Positions 33,385-44,834 of a DNA stretch of 64,000 bases are shown piece by piece. The position numbers were made by a program, and so were the translations under genes. The stretch is from Aquanectria penicillioides (Eukaryota > Ascomycota > Sordariomycetes > Hypocreales > Nectriaceae): NCBI GenBank assembly GCA_003415625.1, contig PYIU01000002.1:6510001-6574000 (forward strand). The letters run 5' to 3'. The notes under the pieces are model-generated. The model ran no database searches, had not been told where the DNA came from, and saw only the letters and a program-made list of their open reading frames with translations. Positions within the stretch are counted from its first letter, which is position 1. Each line of letters begins with the position of its first letter.

Positions 33385-36300
33385 TTCGTCCAGCGCGACG
33401 TGCGTCGAGTTGTCGCGGCGAGGGGAGGACGAGAAGACCGGGGGACGGGCGGTGGGAGCTGGGAAACGGGTTAATTGAGGAAGTTGGAGATGGATCCGAC
33501 GACGTCGCGCGCGGCTCTTCGTCGCCTTTATCTGAACGCAGCTGTGACCAACCACCGTCGAGGTTTGGGGGCGGCGACCAGGATCGGAGAGAAGCACAGC
33601 CGCGAGCCAATGCAAGGCGGACACAGGCCACCACTGCAAATCCCAGCCATCTGAGCTGCTGGGTTGTCACTCTGCGACGCTGTGGTCTGTAGCTAGCGGT
33701 TGATGGAGGGGTGAGGCCCATTTGCTGGAACTCGAATGGGTTTGGCGCTGTGGGCTAGGATGTCCGCCTGGGAAGCTCATGGGGGGTTGCGCCTCACTGT
33801 CTGCGCCTCGTTCCTCCATTTCAACTCGTGTCGCGGTTTCCTTCAGCGGGCTTTGGCTGCCGGGTTTAGCGCGCAATGGGAGATAGTCCCGTGGTGTCTC
33901 CAAGTAGCACATTTCGAATTCCGAGTCCACCACGTCGAAGCGGACAACTGATCATGACACCCACAAAACAAGCAGTAGTTAGCACTCATCGTCGCTCTGT
34001 CGCAGCATTCTTCGGCCCACAACCCCATCTAGCCCGCCCACGACGCCACCTCAGGCAGTGGTCCCCCAGCTCTACTCACGCGACGTCAGCCCTAGGCGAG
34101 TTGATGGTGACAGCGGTCGGCTGGTTTGCAGGCTCTGACGTCGCAGCGTCCAAGCGATCCCCCAGGCACCCGAATTTTCAAGGTGTTGTAATGCGCTGCT
34201 TAGCTCTAATTAATTGGGGTACGAGATATCGCGTGCGTGGACAACATTTTCCCACAAGAACGCAGGTATCATGACATGGGCCACCTATTTAATTCATACA
34301 AGGCCACAAGTCCTAGCAAAGCTGCCATGATCAGATCAGGGCTGAGAAACCCCAGATTGGGACGTTGAAGAATGTGAACCAACAGCACCAAGGCACGGTC
34401 CGCAGTGGGGCCAAGCCTTGCTGTAGACTGTCGGTACCCCTCTAATAAACCACCCAAGCACAACGGCCACTCGTGTGCGACCTACCCTACAATCTGTACC
34501 ACCCCCAAGAAAGATTGACCACTGCCCCTCGGCAGACACAGGAGGCTAGGCGCAGAAGCGCAATGCAGAGTTGCTGGGATTTATAATGCCTCTCGGCGAA
34601 ATTTGAACTAAAGAGTCGATGTTGTGGCAAGTGTCGCAGGAAAACGGGAGAGCTGCGAAGGGCAGGGATTCTCTCGTATAAGTCTAGCAATGTTTGCCTG
34701 CCAGCCATTCTCAGAACCCGACTACACACAACCAAAATTTCAATCCGATCCTATATGACTTATATGAATGGTCATTTTGACAAGACTTCGGGACCGCTAC
34801 TCGTACATGATTGACCTCAAGTTGGTTGAGTTGAACCACCACTCAAGCTTTGCCAAATTGTAGTTAAAGTCCTTCTCCAAAAGTCCCGATGTTTTCCGCG
34901 AAGCGCCTTTGGCTACCCCATTCATAAGGCTGGGCGGGCGCTCGACGAGACTTGGCATTTGACATGGAATTTCCCCATCGGGGAACATGGCGTTTTTACG
35001 TTTGAAGCCTCATGTTGCAATGGCTCTTGTAATTTGGTGGTTGAAAAAAGGTATTGCATGAGAATATTTGTTGATATTTTGCTTCTGAGATTATTGCGCG
35101 GAGATAATGACCTAATGGAGGCTGAATATGCTGAGTGAGACGCTTACTGACACATGGTAGTATCAATAAAAAGCTGATACACGTAAAAATCGTAAAAGTA
35201 CCCTAATATTTCTCTTAGGGGTCTAGTATGCACTGTGATGGATGGAGAAATCGCCCCAAATCTGCCTTTAGCGTCACATGATGCACTATTGTTGTTGATC
35301 AGAATTGGTGAAAGCGAGCTATGCTGGTCATAGATATCAGCAGCAGCAGCCTGAGCGCCGCGTCACTCTGGTCACTGACGATGCGCAATTGGTAGTTTGT
35401 ACACTTTCATTCCCTGCTCGGCACTGCTCGGAAGCTGGGGAAGTGGCGCAATTGGATGTAGCCCTCTGATTAGGCTCAAGCATCTGTGGTTGGGGACATG
35501 ACATGACGTACATGCTCGGGCGGGTGCAATCATCCCGCAACGGTGGTCTGGAATACCGTCCTCCGTCAGTTACGGAGCCTCATCCTTGGTAGCTGACCCA
35601 CCGCATTGGTTCTTATCCGGGATCGGCCTCTTGAATTGGTGCGTTGGACAAAGAGACGGGGGCGGCGAGAAGGGAAGATCCGAACCCGCACCACCCACCG
35701 GGGTGGCTCCACATAGATTGATTGTGCTGCCAGGAGCTCCGGCGGTCACTTGGAGGACGAGGATGAGGACGTCTACCGACGCAGCCCAACGTTCGAGGCT
35801 GCTGCACGGCTGTCTGGCGGCATGCTGATCACGTTCGATCTGGAGATTCTTGAGGGCCTTGGCTTCATCTCGGCGCTTAGGGGTTCCCGAAATGCCGCGA
35901 TTTGGTGGGCTGTCCTCGCCTCTCTTTGGTTCTTCGGCTTTGGGGGTCGGAATGGGATGACGGCACGTCGCCACGGACGAGGCCGGTGTGAATCCCCACA
36001 ATTAATATCGCGCGCGCGGCCTCCAGGCCAAGGAGTTACGGAGAGTTGACTCGGTTGGTTTGGCGGCTATCTCGACACAGCGCACGGTGACGGCGACGCC
36101 CCAGAACACAAGCTTGCCCCCTTCAAATTCGTATCTCCGGAACACGATGATCCCACCGTCAGCCCCTTTCATCCCGTGCAAGGTGGAGAGGTGCTCTCAG
36201 TGTTGAGTGTGGACCGTCCCGGAAGTTTCCACGAGGCTCACCGGCCGCGCGAACTCCTCCCTTTTCACCCATGGACGTTTTCCCAGTCCCTCGTTCGCTA

Positions 36301-36980
36301 GGGAGGCTTACTTAGAGATATTGCCACGAATGTGCCGTGAGTCGGAACCCATGTTGTCTGTGCCAATGTCTGGGGTAATAGACAGGGTATAACGGAGGAT
36401 ATGGATCGGAATGAGCCATCGGGTGGAAGCCAGTGCGTATCACCTCTGGAGCTTGCCTTGAGATTAGTTATGTCTTACCGTCACGTAATGGGACGGGTGA
36501 GGAGTCGGAGCAGTGCCGCTTTAAGGCTGATAGGAGATTGTGGAGTTGGGATCTAAAGCTTGTTCAATACCCCTCCGTCATATGTGGCTTAGCCGTTGGC
36601 TGTGGCGCTTAGTTGTGGCTTGTTCCACGTTGTTGGCGTTGTGCCATGGGGGGCGCGCGCGGAGAGTGACTCAAGGACATGCTGCTTGAGTCGCCATATT
36701 TAGCGATTGGAAAGAAACACCTACACGGTGTGATCCGTGAGAATCAAGGTAGCATTTGATGGCCTACATTGTCCGCGTTACTCATAAGTGACTCACGTGA
36801 GCCCGACTGGGCATTTTACTCACACCGAAAGTGAAGGTGCGAGGGAGAGACATCAAAACCCAAGTCATGTGACCCAGCTGATAACCCCTCCCCCTCCTTC
36901 ATGGGGCTATCACCACCAGTTAAAAAAACACCACTTGGCCCGACAACCACCGTGCATCGTACCACCACAAATTCGCAAAG
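33385..36980. other. Large divergent intergenic region
   Basis: 3.6 kb between the NLR (-) and seryl-tRNA synthetase (+). It may include the NLR's true 5' exon (33331-33721). A minus-strand open frame at 33323-33721 contains the hydrophobic WLGFAVVACVRLALA. Around 34.98-35.25 kb the DNA is AT-rich. Other open frames lack support. No gene is called. Confidence 0.5.
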
Positions 36981-38640
36981 ATGTTGGACATCGAGGATTT
37001 TATCGAGGAGCGCGGGGAAACCCCGAGAAGATCAGACAGAGTCAGCGTCTGCGACATGAATCCGTCGAACTCGTCGACGAGGTCATTGCCATGTGGCAGG
37101 ATGCCCGCAAAGGTGAGTCATGGCAGCCCTATTTACGAAGTGGACTTGAAAACGACATTTACTCAACTTTTGGAAGCCCAATATGAGGTTACGCAAATCG
37201 GCACCCAGATCAACAACATCCAAAAGGAGATTGGGCTCAAGAAGCGGGCTAAGGAGGATGCGACCGAGCTGCTTCAGAGGAAGGAGGACCTAACCAAGGC
37301 CAAGAAGTCCCAGGAGGAGTTCGCCGCCGCCAAGAATGCCGCGTTGAGGGCCAAGGCCCGCACTGTCGGCAACTACGTGCACGAGTCGGTCCCCGTTAGC
37401 GACAACGAAGACAACAACACCATTGTCAAGAGCTGGAAGCCCGAGGGTTTCGACGAGAGCAAGAAGCAGGCTCTTTCTCACCACGAGGTGCTCTGGAGAC
37501 TCGGCGGATACGACCCCGGCCGTGGCGTCAAGCTTGTCGGTCACCGAGGTTACTGCTTGACCGGATATGGCATGTTCCTGTAGGACACGATCTCGTTCCC
37601 GACGAAGAAGAAAAGCCTTGAAGATTCTGACCGCAAGTAGGAACCTTGCTCTGATCAACTATGCCGCCGAGCACCTGTTCAACAAGGGTAAGGAGTGACA
37701 TCTTTCCCTCTTCTTTCAGGCCTTCAGTTTGACTGATGAATTGTGTTGTAGGCTACACTCCCAACCAGCCCCCTTTCATGCTCGACCGTGAGCAGATGGC
37801 CAAGACTGCCCAGCTCTCTCAGTTCGACGAGGAGCTTTACCGTGTCTCCGAGGGCGGTGAGAACTCGGACTCCGACCGATACCTGATTGCCACCAGCGAG
37901 CAGCCCCTGTCGTGCCTGCACGCCGACGAGTGGCTCCAGCCCGGAGAGCTCCCGATCAAATACTGTGGTTACAGCACTTGCTTCCGAAAAGAGGCTGGCA
38001 GCCACGGTCGCGATGCCTGGGGCGTCTTCCGTGTGCACCAGTTCGAGAAGGTGGAGCAGTTTGTGCTCTGCTCCCCCGAGAAGAGCTGGGAGCATTTCGA
38101 CGACATGATGAAGAACTCTGAGGAGTTCTACCAGTCCCTTGGACTCCCCTACCAAGTGGTTGGCATCGTTTCTGGTGCCCTGAACAACGCTGCTGCCAAG
38201 AAGTACGACCTTGAGGCTTGGTTCCCCTTCCAGTCCGAGTACAAGGAGCTTGTCTCGTGCTCCAACTGCACTGACTACCAGACCCGAGAGCTGGAGATCC
38301 GCTTCGGCTCCAAGAAGGGCAAGACTGTCGTTGGAAGCGGCCGCAAGGAGTACGTGCATGCTCTGAACGCTGTAAGATTACCCGTGCCGATGCATTGTAC
38401 TCATGAAGAAGTGTGTGCTGACGATTGCAGACTCTTTGCGCCACCGAGCGAACCCTGTGCTGCATCCTGGAGAACTACCAGACCGAGGAGGGTCTTGTTG
38501 TGCCCGAGGTGCTCCGAAGGTACATTCCTGGCCAGCTTGAATTCCTTCCTTTCGTCAAGGAGGCGCCCGCCCAGTCCGAGAAGACGGAGAAGAAGGATGC
38601 TAAGAAGGAGAAGACTCTGCCTGTGCACCCCAAGGCTTAG
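36981..38640 (+). CDS. SES1: Seryl-tRNA synthetase, cytosolic (frame broken by one base in exon 1)
   Basis: Five exons: 36981-37112, 37177-37579, 37641-37687, 37752-38371 and 38431-38640. Their sum is 1,412 nt, one short of a multiple of three. With one extra G in the G4 run at 37014-37017 the protein is 470 aa and matches the eukaryotic cytosolic enzyme throughout: N-terminal [12 protein letters not shown] then [18 protein letters not shown], the two-helix tRNA-binding arm (about 30-110), [19 protein letters not shown], class II motif 2 ([20 protein letters not shown]), [24 protein letters not shown], and motif 3 near [20 protein letters not shown], ending in a Lys/Glu-rich tail. The enzyme charges tRNA-Ser and is essential. 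Introns are 59-64 nt with GTGAGT, GTAGGA, GTAAGG and GTAAGA donors. Without the extra base, translation stays open but residues 13-44 would be unrelated to the family. Confidence 0.93.
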
Positions 38641-41600
38641 ACGAGGACATGATGACGGATAGAGGATGAAAAAGCCAAAACAAAAGACAAGACGATATGT
38701 TGGAACAGCATCTGTGTCGCTATGATGAGCCCATGGTTTAGAAACGTGAAGATTAATGGATGTCATGAATCAGGCATTGCCAGGCGTTTGGGTGAGGGGT
38801 CTTGCAAAGGAGGAGCGATTGTGATGTTGTGCTTGGATCGTGAATTTGACGTAGGTGGGAGCATGCTTCGATTTCGAGGCCAACCGGGGCAGGCTCTTGA
38901 TGACGGAGACCTTGGCTTGCAGATGTATCGGACCGGAGACCCGCTCCCGGTCGGCTCACGTGATATAACCGGCCATGGCGGAGGAGCAAAAGCGGCCAGG
39001 GCCTAGAACGAATTGGATGTGATGGTCTCGTTCCCCGCCCCCCATGTCCCAGACTTTTGCTGCTAATACGCCCCTCCCCTCCCCGGGCGCCTCCGTGACG
39101 GTACGGAGCATGGAACGGATGATGACCGTTACTGGAGATTTGCCAGTCGTTCCTGGCCATCTTGGTGCACGGGCAGTGGCGCACGGTGCGGCGTAGAGAC
39201 GTGGAAGACATCAACCGGGTTTGAGAGACAAAGCTTGCCAGAGGCGATGTAGGGCGGAACATGGCACAGAAAGCGACATGAGTGAATGAGACGTGTGGAG
39301 ATGATTGCATCACAGCGTATCTGGGTATCATCTCTGTGCCTGAATGCGGGGATACTTCTCGCGCGCATTTCCACCTTGTCGGCAGGAAAGGGAGCGAATT
39401 AGCACCTACAGTACCGTGTGTCCGCGTTTATGGTTGCACAGTCTTGTCGCTCGGAGAGACGGCCCCACTGTAATTCGCTCTTGCCGACGAGGCGTCTTGA
39501 GCTTGCCCTCACGTTGCTGGCCCCATCTTCTGTATCTAGGACTGGCCCGTCTCTCTCTTTCTCTCTCCCTCTCACTCTGCCTGTGTCGTTCGCTACTCTT
39601 GTGTACCCATTTCGCACAGCCGCACGCGACCTTGCTTGCATAACAGGAGGCGGCGCGAAAGTCTCGATCGCATGGGCATTGGGCCAAGGGGTGTGTGAAA
39701 GCGGGATTGGGCCAGTCGCCGGTGAGTCGTGTTTTGGCATGGACAAGACTTGGCCCAGATTGGACGCCGCTCGGTCTCCGGGAGAGAATGAGGATGAGGA
39801 TGATGCACCGCAGCTCCAGCTCCGACGAGGGCTGGCCCATGTTACGGCCATGTTACGGCCGCTGGCGCCCCCCTGCCCAAAAGATTGGCCCGCCCTGCCC
39901 TTTGGGGTCGGGGACTCATTCTTGGCTCCGCGAGATATGTATGCCATGTTCAGTATGCGGGAGCGGAAGCACTGACAGTCATCTACGCGGCAATCCCTCT
40001 CGTCATCTATGATCCAGCCAGTGGGCAGCCAGGCGTGACAAAGGCCGCGAATGCCTGTCATTAATATTTTCGGTGGCTGACCTTTAGGCCGTCGTGTCAT
40101 TTGCTGGGACGTGCCGTCCGGAGCTGGAAATGACGGAGCGGCGGCACAGGCACGGGGGGGAGGCTGTCTCTCCATCCTAAAGCCTGCCTGGCTAACTAAT
40201 AACTCACTACGGAGTAATGTACTGAGGGATTGCGCACACAGGATTGATGCCAAGCTGATTGCGGTGAGCAGGCGATGCGGAAGCACTCTGTAGGGATGGG
40301 ATCATGACGAGGAAATGAGAAGGCTGACTATCATTTTTGTGTGTCCTCCGTTGTCGTTTGGGGGCCCTTGGTTGATTTGATTTCCAAGCGGGGAACCCCG
40401 ATGCCTCCGGACAAGGCTGGCTAAACTAGGTGTTCGCGCCGGACCGGACCTCGTTTTGACCGAACGAGGATGGGTAGCATACATACCGGTAGTACATGCT
40501 TGCTGCTATTGGAAAAGACTAATTTCCCGTCAAGACGCCTGGATAGCCGCTAAAAACAAACAAAATAGAACCGATATCCTCGGAGCCGGTGAAGCTGGCT
40601 GACCGGCCGAGATGAAGGACTTGGCGAGGCCCCTGTGTTTACGTAGAACGGGAGGCGAGATCTGGGGGGGAGGGAAGGGAGGGCCTGCCGTCATGGCGAG
40701 AGGGTAGAAGATGACCCCATGGAAAAACAGAATACTGCTAAACCCCCGTACATTGTAACGAATACCCATGTACTGGTACCTGTGCTGTAGATATAAGGTC
40801 GGCGAGTCGGAGGTGCGGGTGCGATTAAGGGCGTCTTGGCTTGGACGAGAGGAAGGGAGAGTCCACCGCGGAGCCCGGACTGACTGCAAAGTGGGTAGTG
40901 CGAGCAACGTACCTCTCACGTCGCGTGGTTCGCGCTCCGGAGGAGAGGGACAGCGGCTCGTTGCAACCTCAAAAAAACAGACTCGGTGGGCACTGCATCT
41001 CGAGAGTTCAATCTGTGACTGTTTTTTCATATCTGTTTCCCCCCTCCTTCCCTTCTTCCCCTTCTCTGACCCCTCCCCTTCTCATCGGCTAGCATCCGTA
41101 TCCTGAAGCACTTTGAGCATGCCCCCAGGCCTCCCTAGCGGCAGGGACTATTGAAGACACTCCCGTGCCGAAGCGAGGATGGGGTGGGAACCGCCCGTAG
41201 CTTAATGTGAGTGGGCGGCTCCCGGGGCCAGACACGGCGGTGAAAGGGCTAATGATGGGCTGGGATCTGGCAACCTCGGACGGACTGGGGAAGCAAAAAA
41301 ACGCGCCGGCGGCGGCGTGACTCGGCAGATGGGCTGGGTATTGCTTCTGGCACGGCACTGAGGTTTTCTGAAAAGCAGCTTCGTTTAGGACGGGCACACT
41401 ACGGACGCAAGCTAGGTCGGTAGTTGACCTGCGAGCACTTGAGCAAACCAGAAAATGTCGCAAAACAAGGACGGGTGAAGCCCACTTTGACTCTCGTCGG
41501 GGTCAAATTTGAGGGGAAAAGCCTGGAGGGCAGGTCGGCGGCAGCAGCACAAGCATGGTCTGTCACAGTCACCTCCTCCCCACCACCACCACCCGGGGTC

Positions 41601-42119
41601 CTCCTCTCATCAAAGACACACCACAAAAGTTACCTACCTGGGGTAGCAATAGGTACGTTCGGAATGCCTCCCCAATGCCTCCCCCAAAAGCTTGAACGGG
41701 GCAACTTTCTTCTTATTTCTTTTAGGGTCTTTTGTATGATGGATGATGTAACCGTCCGCAGCGTCCGCCACTCCTCCGCCACCTCCGTCTCGTCGCCCCC
41801 CGTTGCCTCGGCGAATGTTTCGATGTGTTTTATCTGCAGGTCAGGGCAGGCCAGGGTATGTTGTACGAGGACGACAATCGAGGCTGATGAGGGCGCGTGT
41901 GACGTGGGATGTATTGGATGATGTAGGCTCGCATGGGAATGAGAGCATCGGCCAACGGTGAAATATAAGGGATTGTAAGGTGGCGCCCAGGACTACGGTG
42001 CATCTCCGGGGGGAGCCGTCCATTTGGAGGGGAAGGGGGGTGGTGGTGTACGAAGATTGAGGCTACAAGTTTTGTGCCCATTCTCTAGGTCACGGGTCAC
42101 CGAGACTATAGTGTATTCA

Positions 42120-42330
42120 ATGCAACAAACGCACTGTAATCACAACTATCATAGGGCAAAAAATAAGAGATTAAATTTATATATATCAATAAATAAATGA
42201 ATAAAAAAAAATAACAAAATAAAATAGAATAAAATAAAATGAAAAGAATTTATTCTGAAGTTTTTATTATTTTTAATCCTTTATCAATATAATTCTTTAG
42301 ATTTTTCTTTTTACATACTTTTACGCTGCA
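42120..42330. other. Sharply bounded AT-rich island
   Basis: About 200 bp of nearly pure A/T (TAAATAAATGAATAAAAAAA, AAAATAAAATAGAATAAAAT) inside GC-rich flanks. There is no open frame or visible terminal repeat. Confidence 0.8.
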
Positions 42331-43184
42331 TTTTTCATCAGAGGAATACTACAGTAGGCCTGCGCTCACTTGCACTGTGCGGCTACCGATAAAGGACTTG
42401 AGTACTCCGTAGATACAAACTCATGACTGCAACCTTCGTACCGCCTGGGCGGGTTCTCCACTGACGGATGCTGGAAGCTGCTTGGCCCGGAGCGATATTT
42501 TTTTCGTCCCTTCCCTGTTTGCGCCTGTCCGCCGCCGCCGCTTGTTCGGAGCCCCGTCCGCGTCACCCTCCACTAGGTCGGGTACAGTTACCACCTCCCA
42601 CCACGCCTGCGCCGAGTGCCAGCCCGTGCCAACAGGCCCATTTTCCTGCTGGACCGAGCCGAGCATGTAGGTATGTCGTAGGCATGTAGGGCAGGGAGGG
42701 AGGTTGTATGCCGCGTTCCCACGCCGCTTTCCCACCACCCCGCCTCGTCCAGACTGTCGGCGCATGCCGCTCTGCCTCTCTCGCACGTCTGATCGGGAGG
42801 GGAGTGGAGGGTAGGCGACGGGAGATGCGCGAGATTTGTACCGGTATTCTTGTATTGCCTTGCAAAACTGTCGAGCCAGCGCTCCCTCACCTCATCGCCT
42901 CACCACAAGGTCTCTGCTCGAGTGCAAAAAGAAGGGATTGTGCCGGGGCCCCGACGGCCCTAGGGAATCCCTCATCCGATTGCACCGATCCGCCCGTGCT
43001 TGGCGGCGGGCGCTGGTAAATGGCAATACGTACCGTAGGGCGCAGAGAGTTCTGATCCAACCTGGAGTACCGCACGAACTACGCTAAGCTAGGCTTGGAT
43101 ATTGACAAAGTGCTGCTTTGCTGAGAGGCTTCCATCCCCAGCCCCAACCCTAACCCTGAGAACGTATCCTGATATTCTGATCGA

Positions 43185-43315
43185 AATAGCTCGATTCAAG
43201 TAAAGAAAACTCTAAGAAATGTTGACCAGTATATATAATTGTCATTATTGTATTTGAAAAAAAGATTCTATTCATATTTATGCTGTGATTTGGTGTATTT
43301 TTGTATTGGCAGCCT
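43185..43315. other. Second AT-rich island
   Basis: About 130 bp of AT-rich sequence roughly 0.9 kb from the first island, again without coding potential. It is less extreme in composition. Confidence 0.65.
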
Positions 43316-43972
43316 GATTCTGCAGACTAAGGCAGCACTCTATACCTTCTATATCTGCATAGCCCCTTTTTCCCGGCACATGAGTTTGAATCAGCACTTT
43401 TCCACCCCACTGTAGACGGCACGGCCAGGCAGGTACTGCAGGCTGTAGCAGGTCTCAGCGCTGTGCGAAATTCCTAGATAGGTACTTGGCAAGAATAGGC
43501 CCCTTGTGGCCCCCACTGGGAACGCCCAGGGATGAGTGTTGCGGCGCCTCAGGCACGGTACAGGTACGGTGCGCTGATGGCCTTGTCGCCAGAGTTCCAG
43601 GGGATCACGGCCACTACGGGACCCCCCCTTACGGCAGCTTTGGGACTGTAGCGCCGTTGTGCCCCGAGTGTGCACTGGTGTCGTGTCCATCTTTTTTTGC
43701 GGCGGCCGCACTCACTCACACGGACACACGGCCCAGGTGCGGGCCCACCCCGTGCGCTTCCGTTTTCCCCGTTTTCTCGACGTGAGATGCTCTCCTTTTT
43801 GGGGCTCTGTGCTATTTTTTTTCTGGGGGGCTCCAGGGTCCCTTCTCAGTGGCAGTCGAGCGGTCGCGGACTTTTTGGGGCTTTTCGGCCTTGGGAGTCC
43901 CCGGCTCCTGCCTGCCATCTCCCACCTTCCCGCCCGCTTTGCCCGCCTCGCCTTCCCCGTCTTCTCCTCCAC

Positions 43973-43992
43973 CATCCCATCCCATCCCATTC
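43973..43992. repeat. CCCAT-type tandem repeat
   Basis: Three to four copies of CCCAT/CCATC in the pyrimidine-rich leader of the Zn2Cys6 gene. Confidence 0.8.
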
Positions 43993-44834
43993 TCCCCATT
44001 CTTCCCATTTCTCCCTCTGCCTCGTGCACCACTCTTCTCGTACGCTGCTCCGACACTTGCACGCGAGACGAGGGCATCTGCGTCTTTTTTGTTGACTCTA
44101 TTGCTTATCCGCCTGCCTCTGGAACCCGAGCGGCGCCGGCCTCTCGTCTTTCTACTGCCCGGCTTGCTGTCGCCGCTGCGAGCTTGTCTCCCGGCTCACC
44201 TCCGCCGCGACAGCTCTTTCTCCCTCTCTTTCCTCTTCCACACTTCAGGTCCGGTCTCCGCACCCCGAGGGAAAGAACCCAACAACCAAAGAAAAAAAAA
44301 CCGGGAATCCTTCTCTTCGTTGAAGGGACATTCCTCTTCGGACCAGGACTGAATCATTATCGCGCCGATCTCTTTTCCTGCCAGCGCTCACTTCGCCTTT
44401 TGCGTGCGCGCCTTTCTCAGCCAAACTCCAACCGCCGGACCGCAACATTTCGTGCGCCTCTTCCATTCGGTGTCTCTGGCCTCTTCCTCCCTTTCGTACT
44501 GCCCCGGCGCGATTCCACCTCGTTCGCGAAATCCCCTCAAAAGCACCGTCACCGTCATCTACGCAGTCGCCGACAACTCACTTGGACCCTCTGTGCGAAC
44601 TGACCAGAGCGCACCCGTGTTGCGACGCGATCTGCCTCTCTCCGCCGCCCGCCGCCCCTCCCGCGCGTGCTCTCACCCGACTCCTCCGGGTCTCATTTCA
44701 TCTCTACTCAGCTTCCCGGTCAACCCTCACCGGTCTCCCGCCGTGCGCGCTCACTCACTGCGCAAGCAGCATCTTACTTAAATTGCCACCTCGCCTCCTC
44801 AGCAACCCGACAGCGCATCTGACGCGTCCGCATC

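Larger units (their letters stand above)
38641..44834. other. 6.2-kb gene-poor region upstream of the Zn2Cys6 regulator
   Basis: No gene is supported, although many open frames exist in the GC-rich parts, including 192- and 295-codon frames at 38753-39331 and 39399-40286 on the minus strand. It contains two AT-rich islands, CT-rich simple sequence near 39545-39590, and a long pyrimidine-rich leader from about 43.8 kb to 44.83 kb. Much of it is probably promoter, 5' UTR and perhaps non-coding transcription. Confidence 0.5.

Noticed and set aside
38753..40286. Minus-strand frames of 192 and 295 codons
   Set aside because: Composition is Arg/Ser/Pro-rich as expected for chance frames in GC-rich DNA. 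Competing frames of similar length occur on the other strand, and no domain or splice support is visible.
43147..43158. Telomere-like CCCTAACCCT
   Set aside because: Fewer than two TTAGGG units; too short for an interstitial telomere and expected by chance.
43659..44603. 314-codon plus-strand frame before the Zn2Cys6 gene
   Set aside because: It lies in a C/T-rich leader, is dominated by Ser/Pro/Leu/Phe from simple sequence, and overlaps other frames of the same kind.
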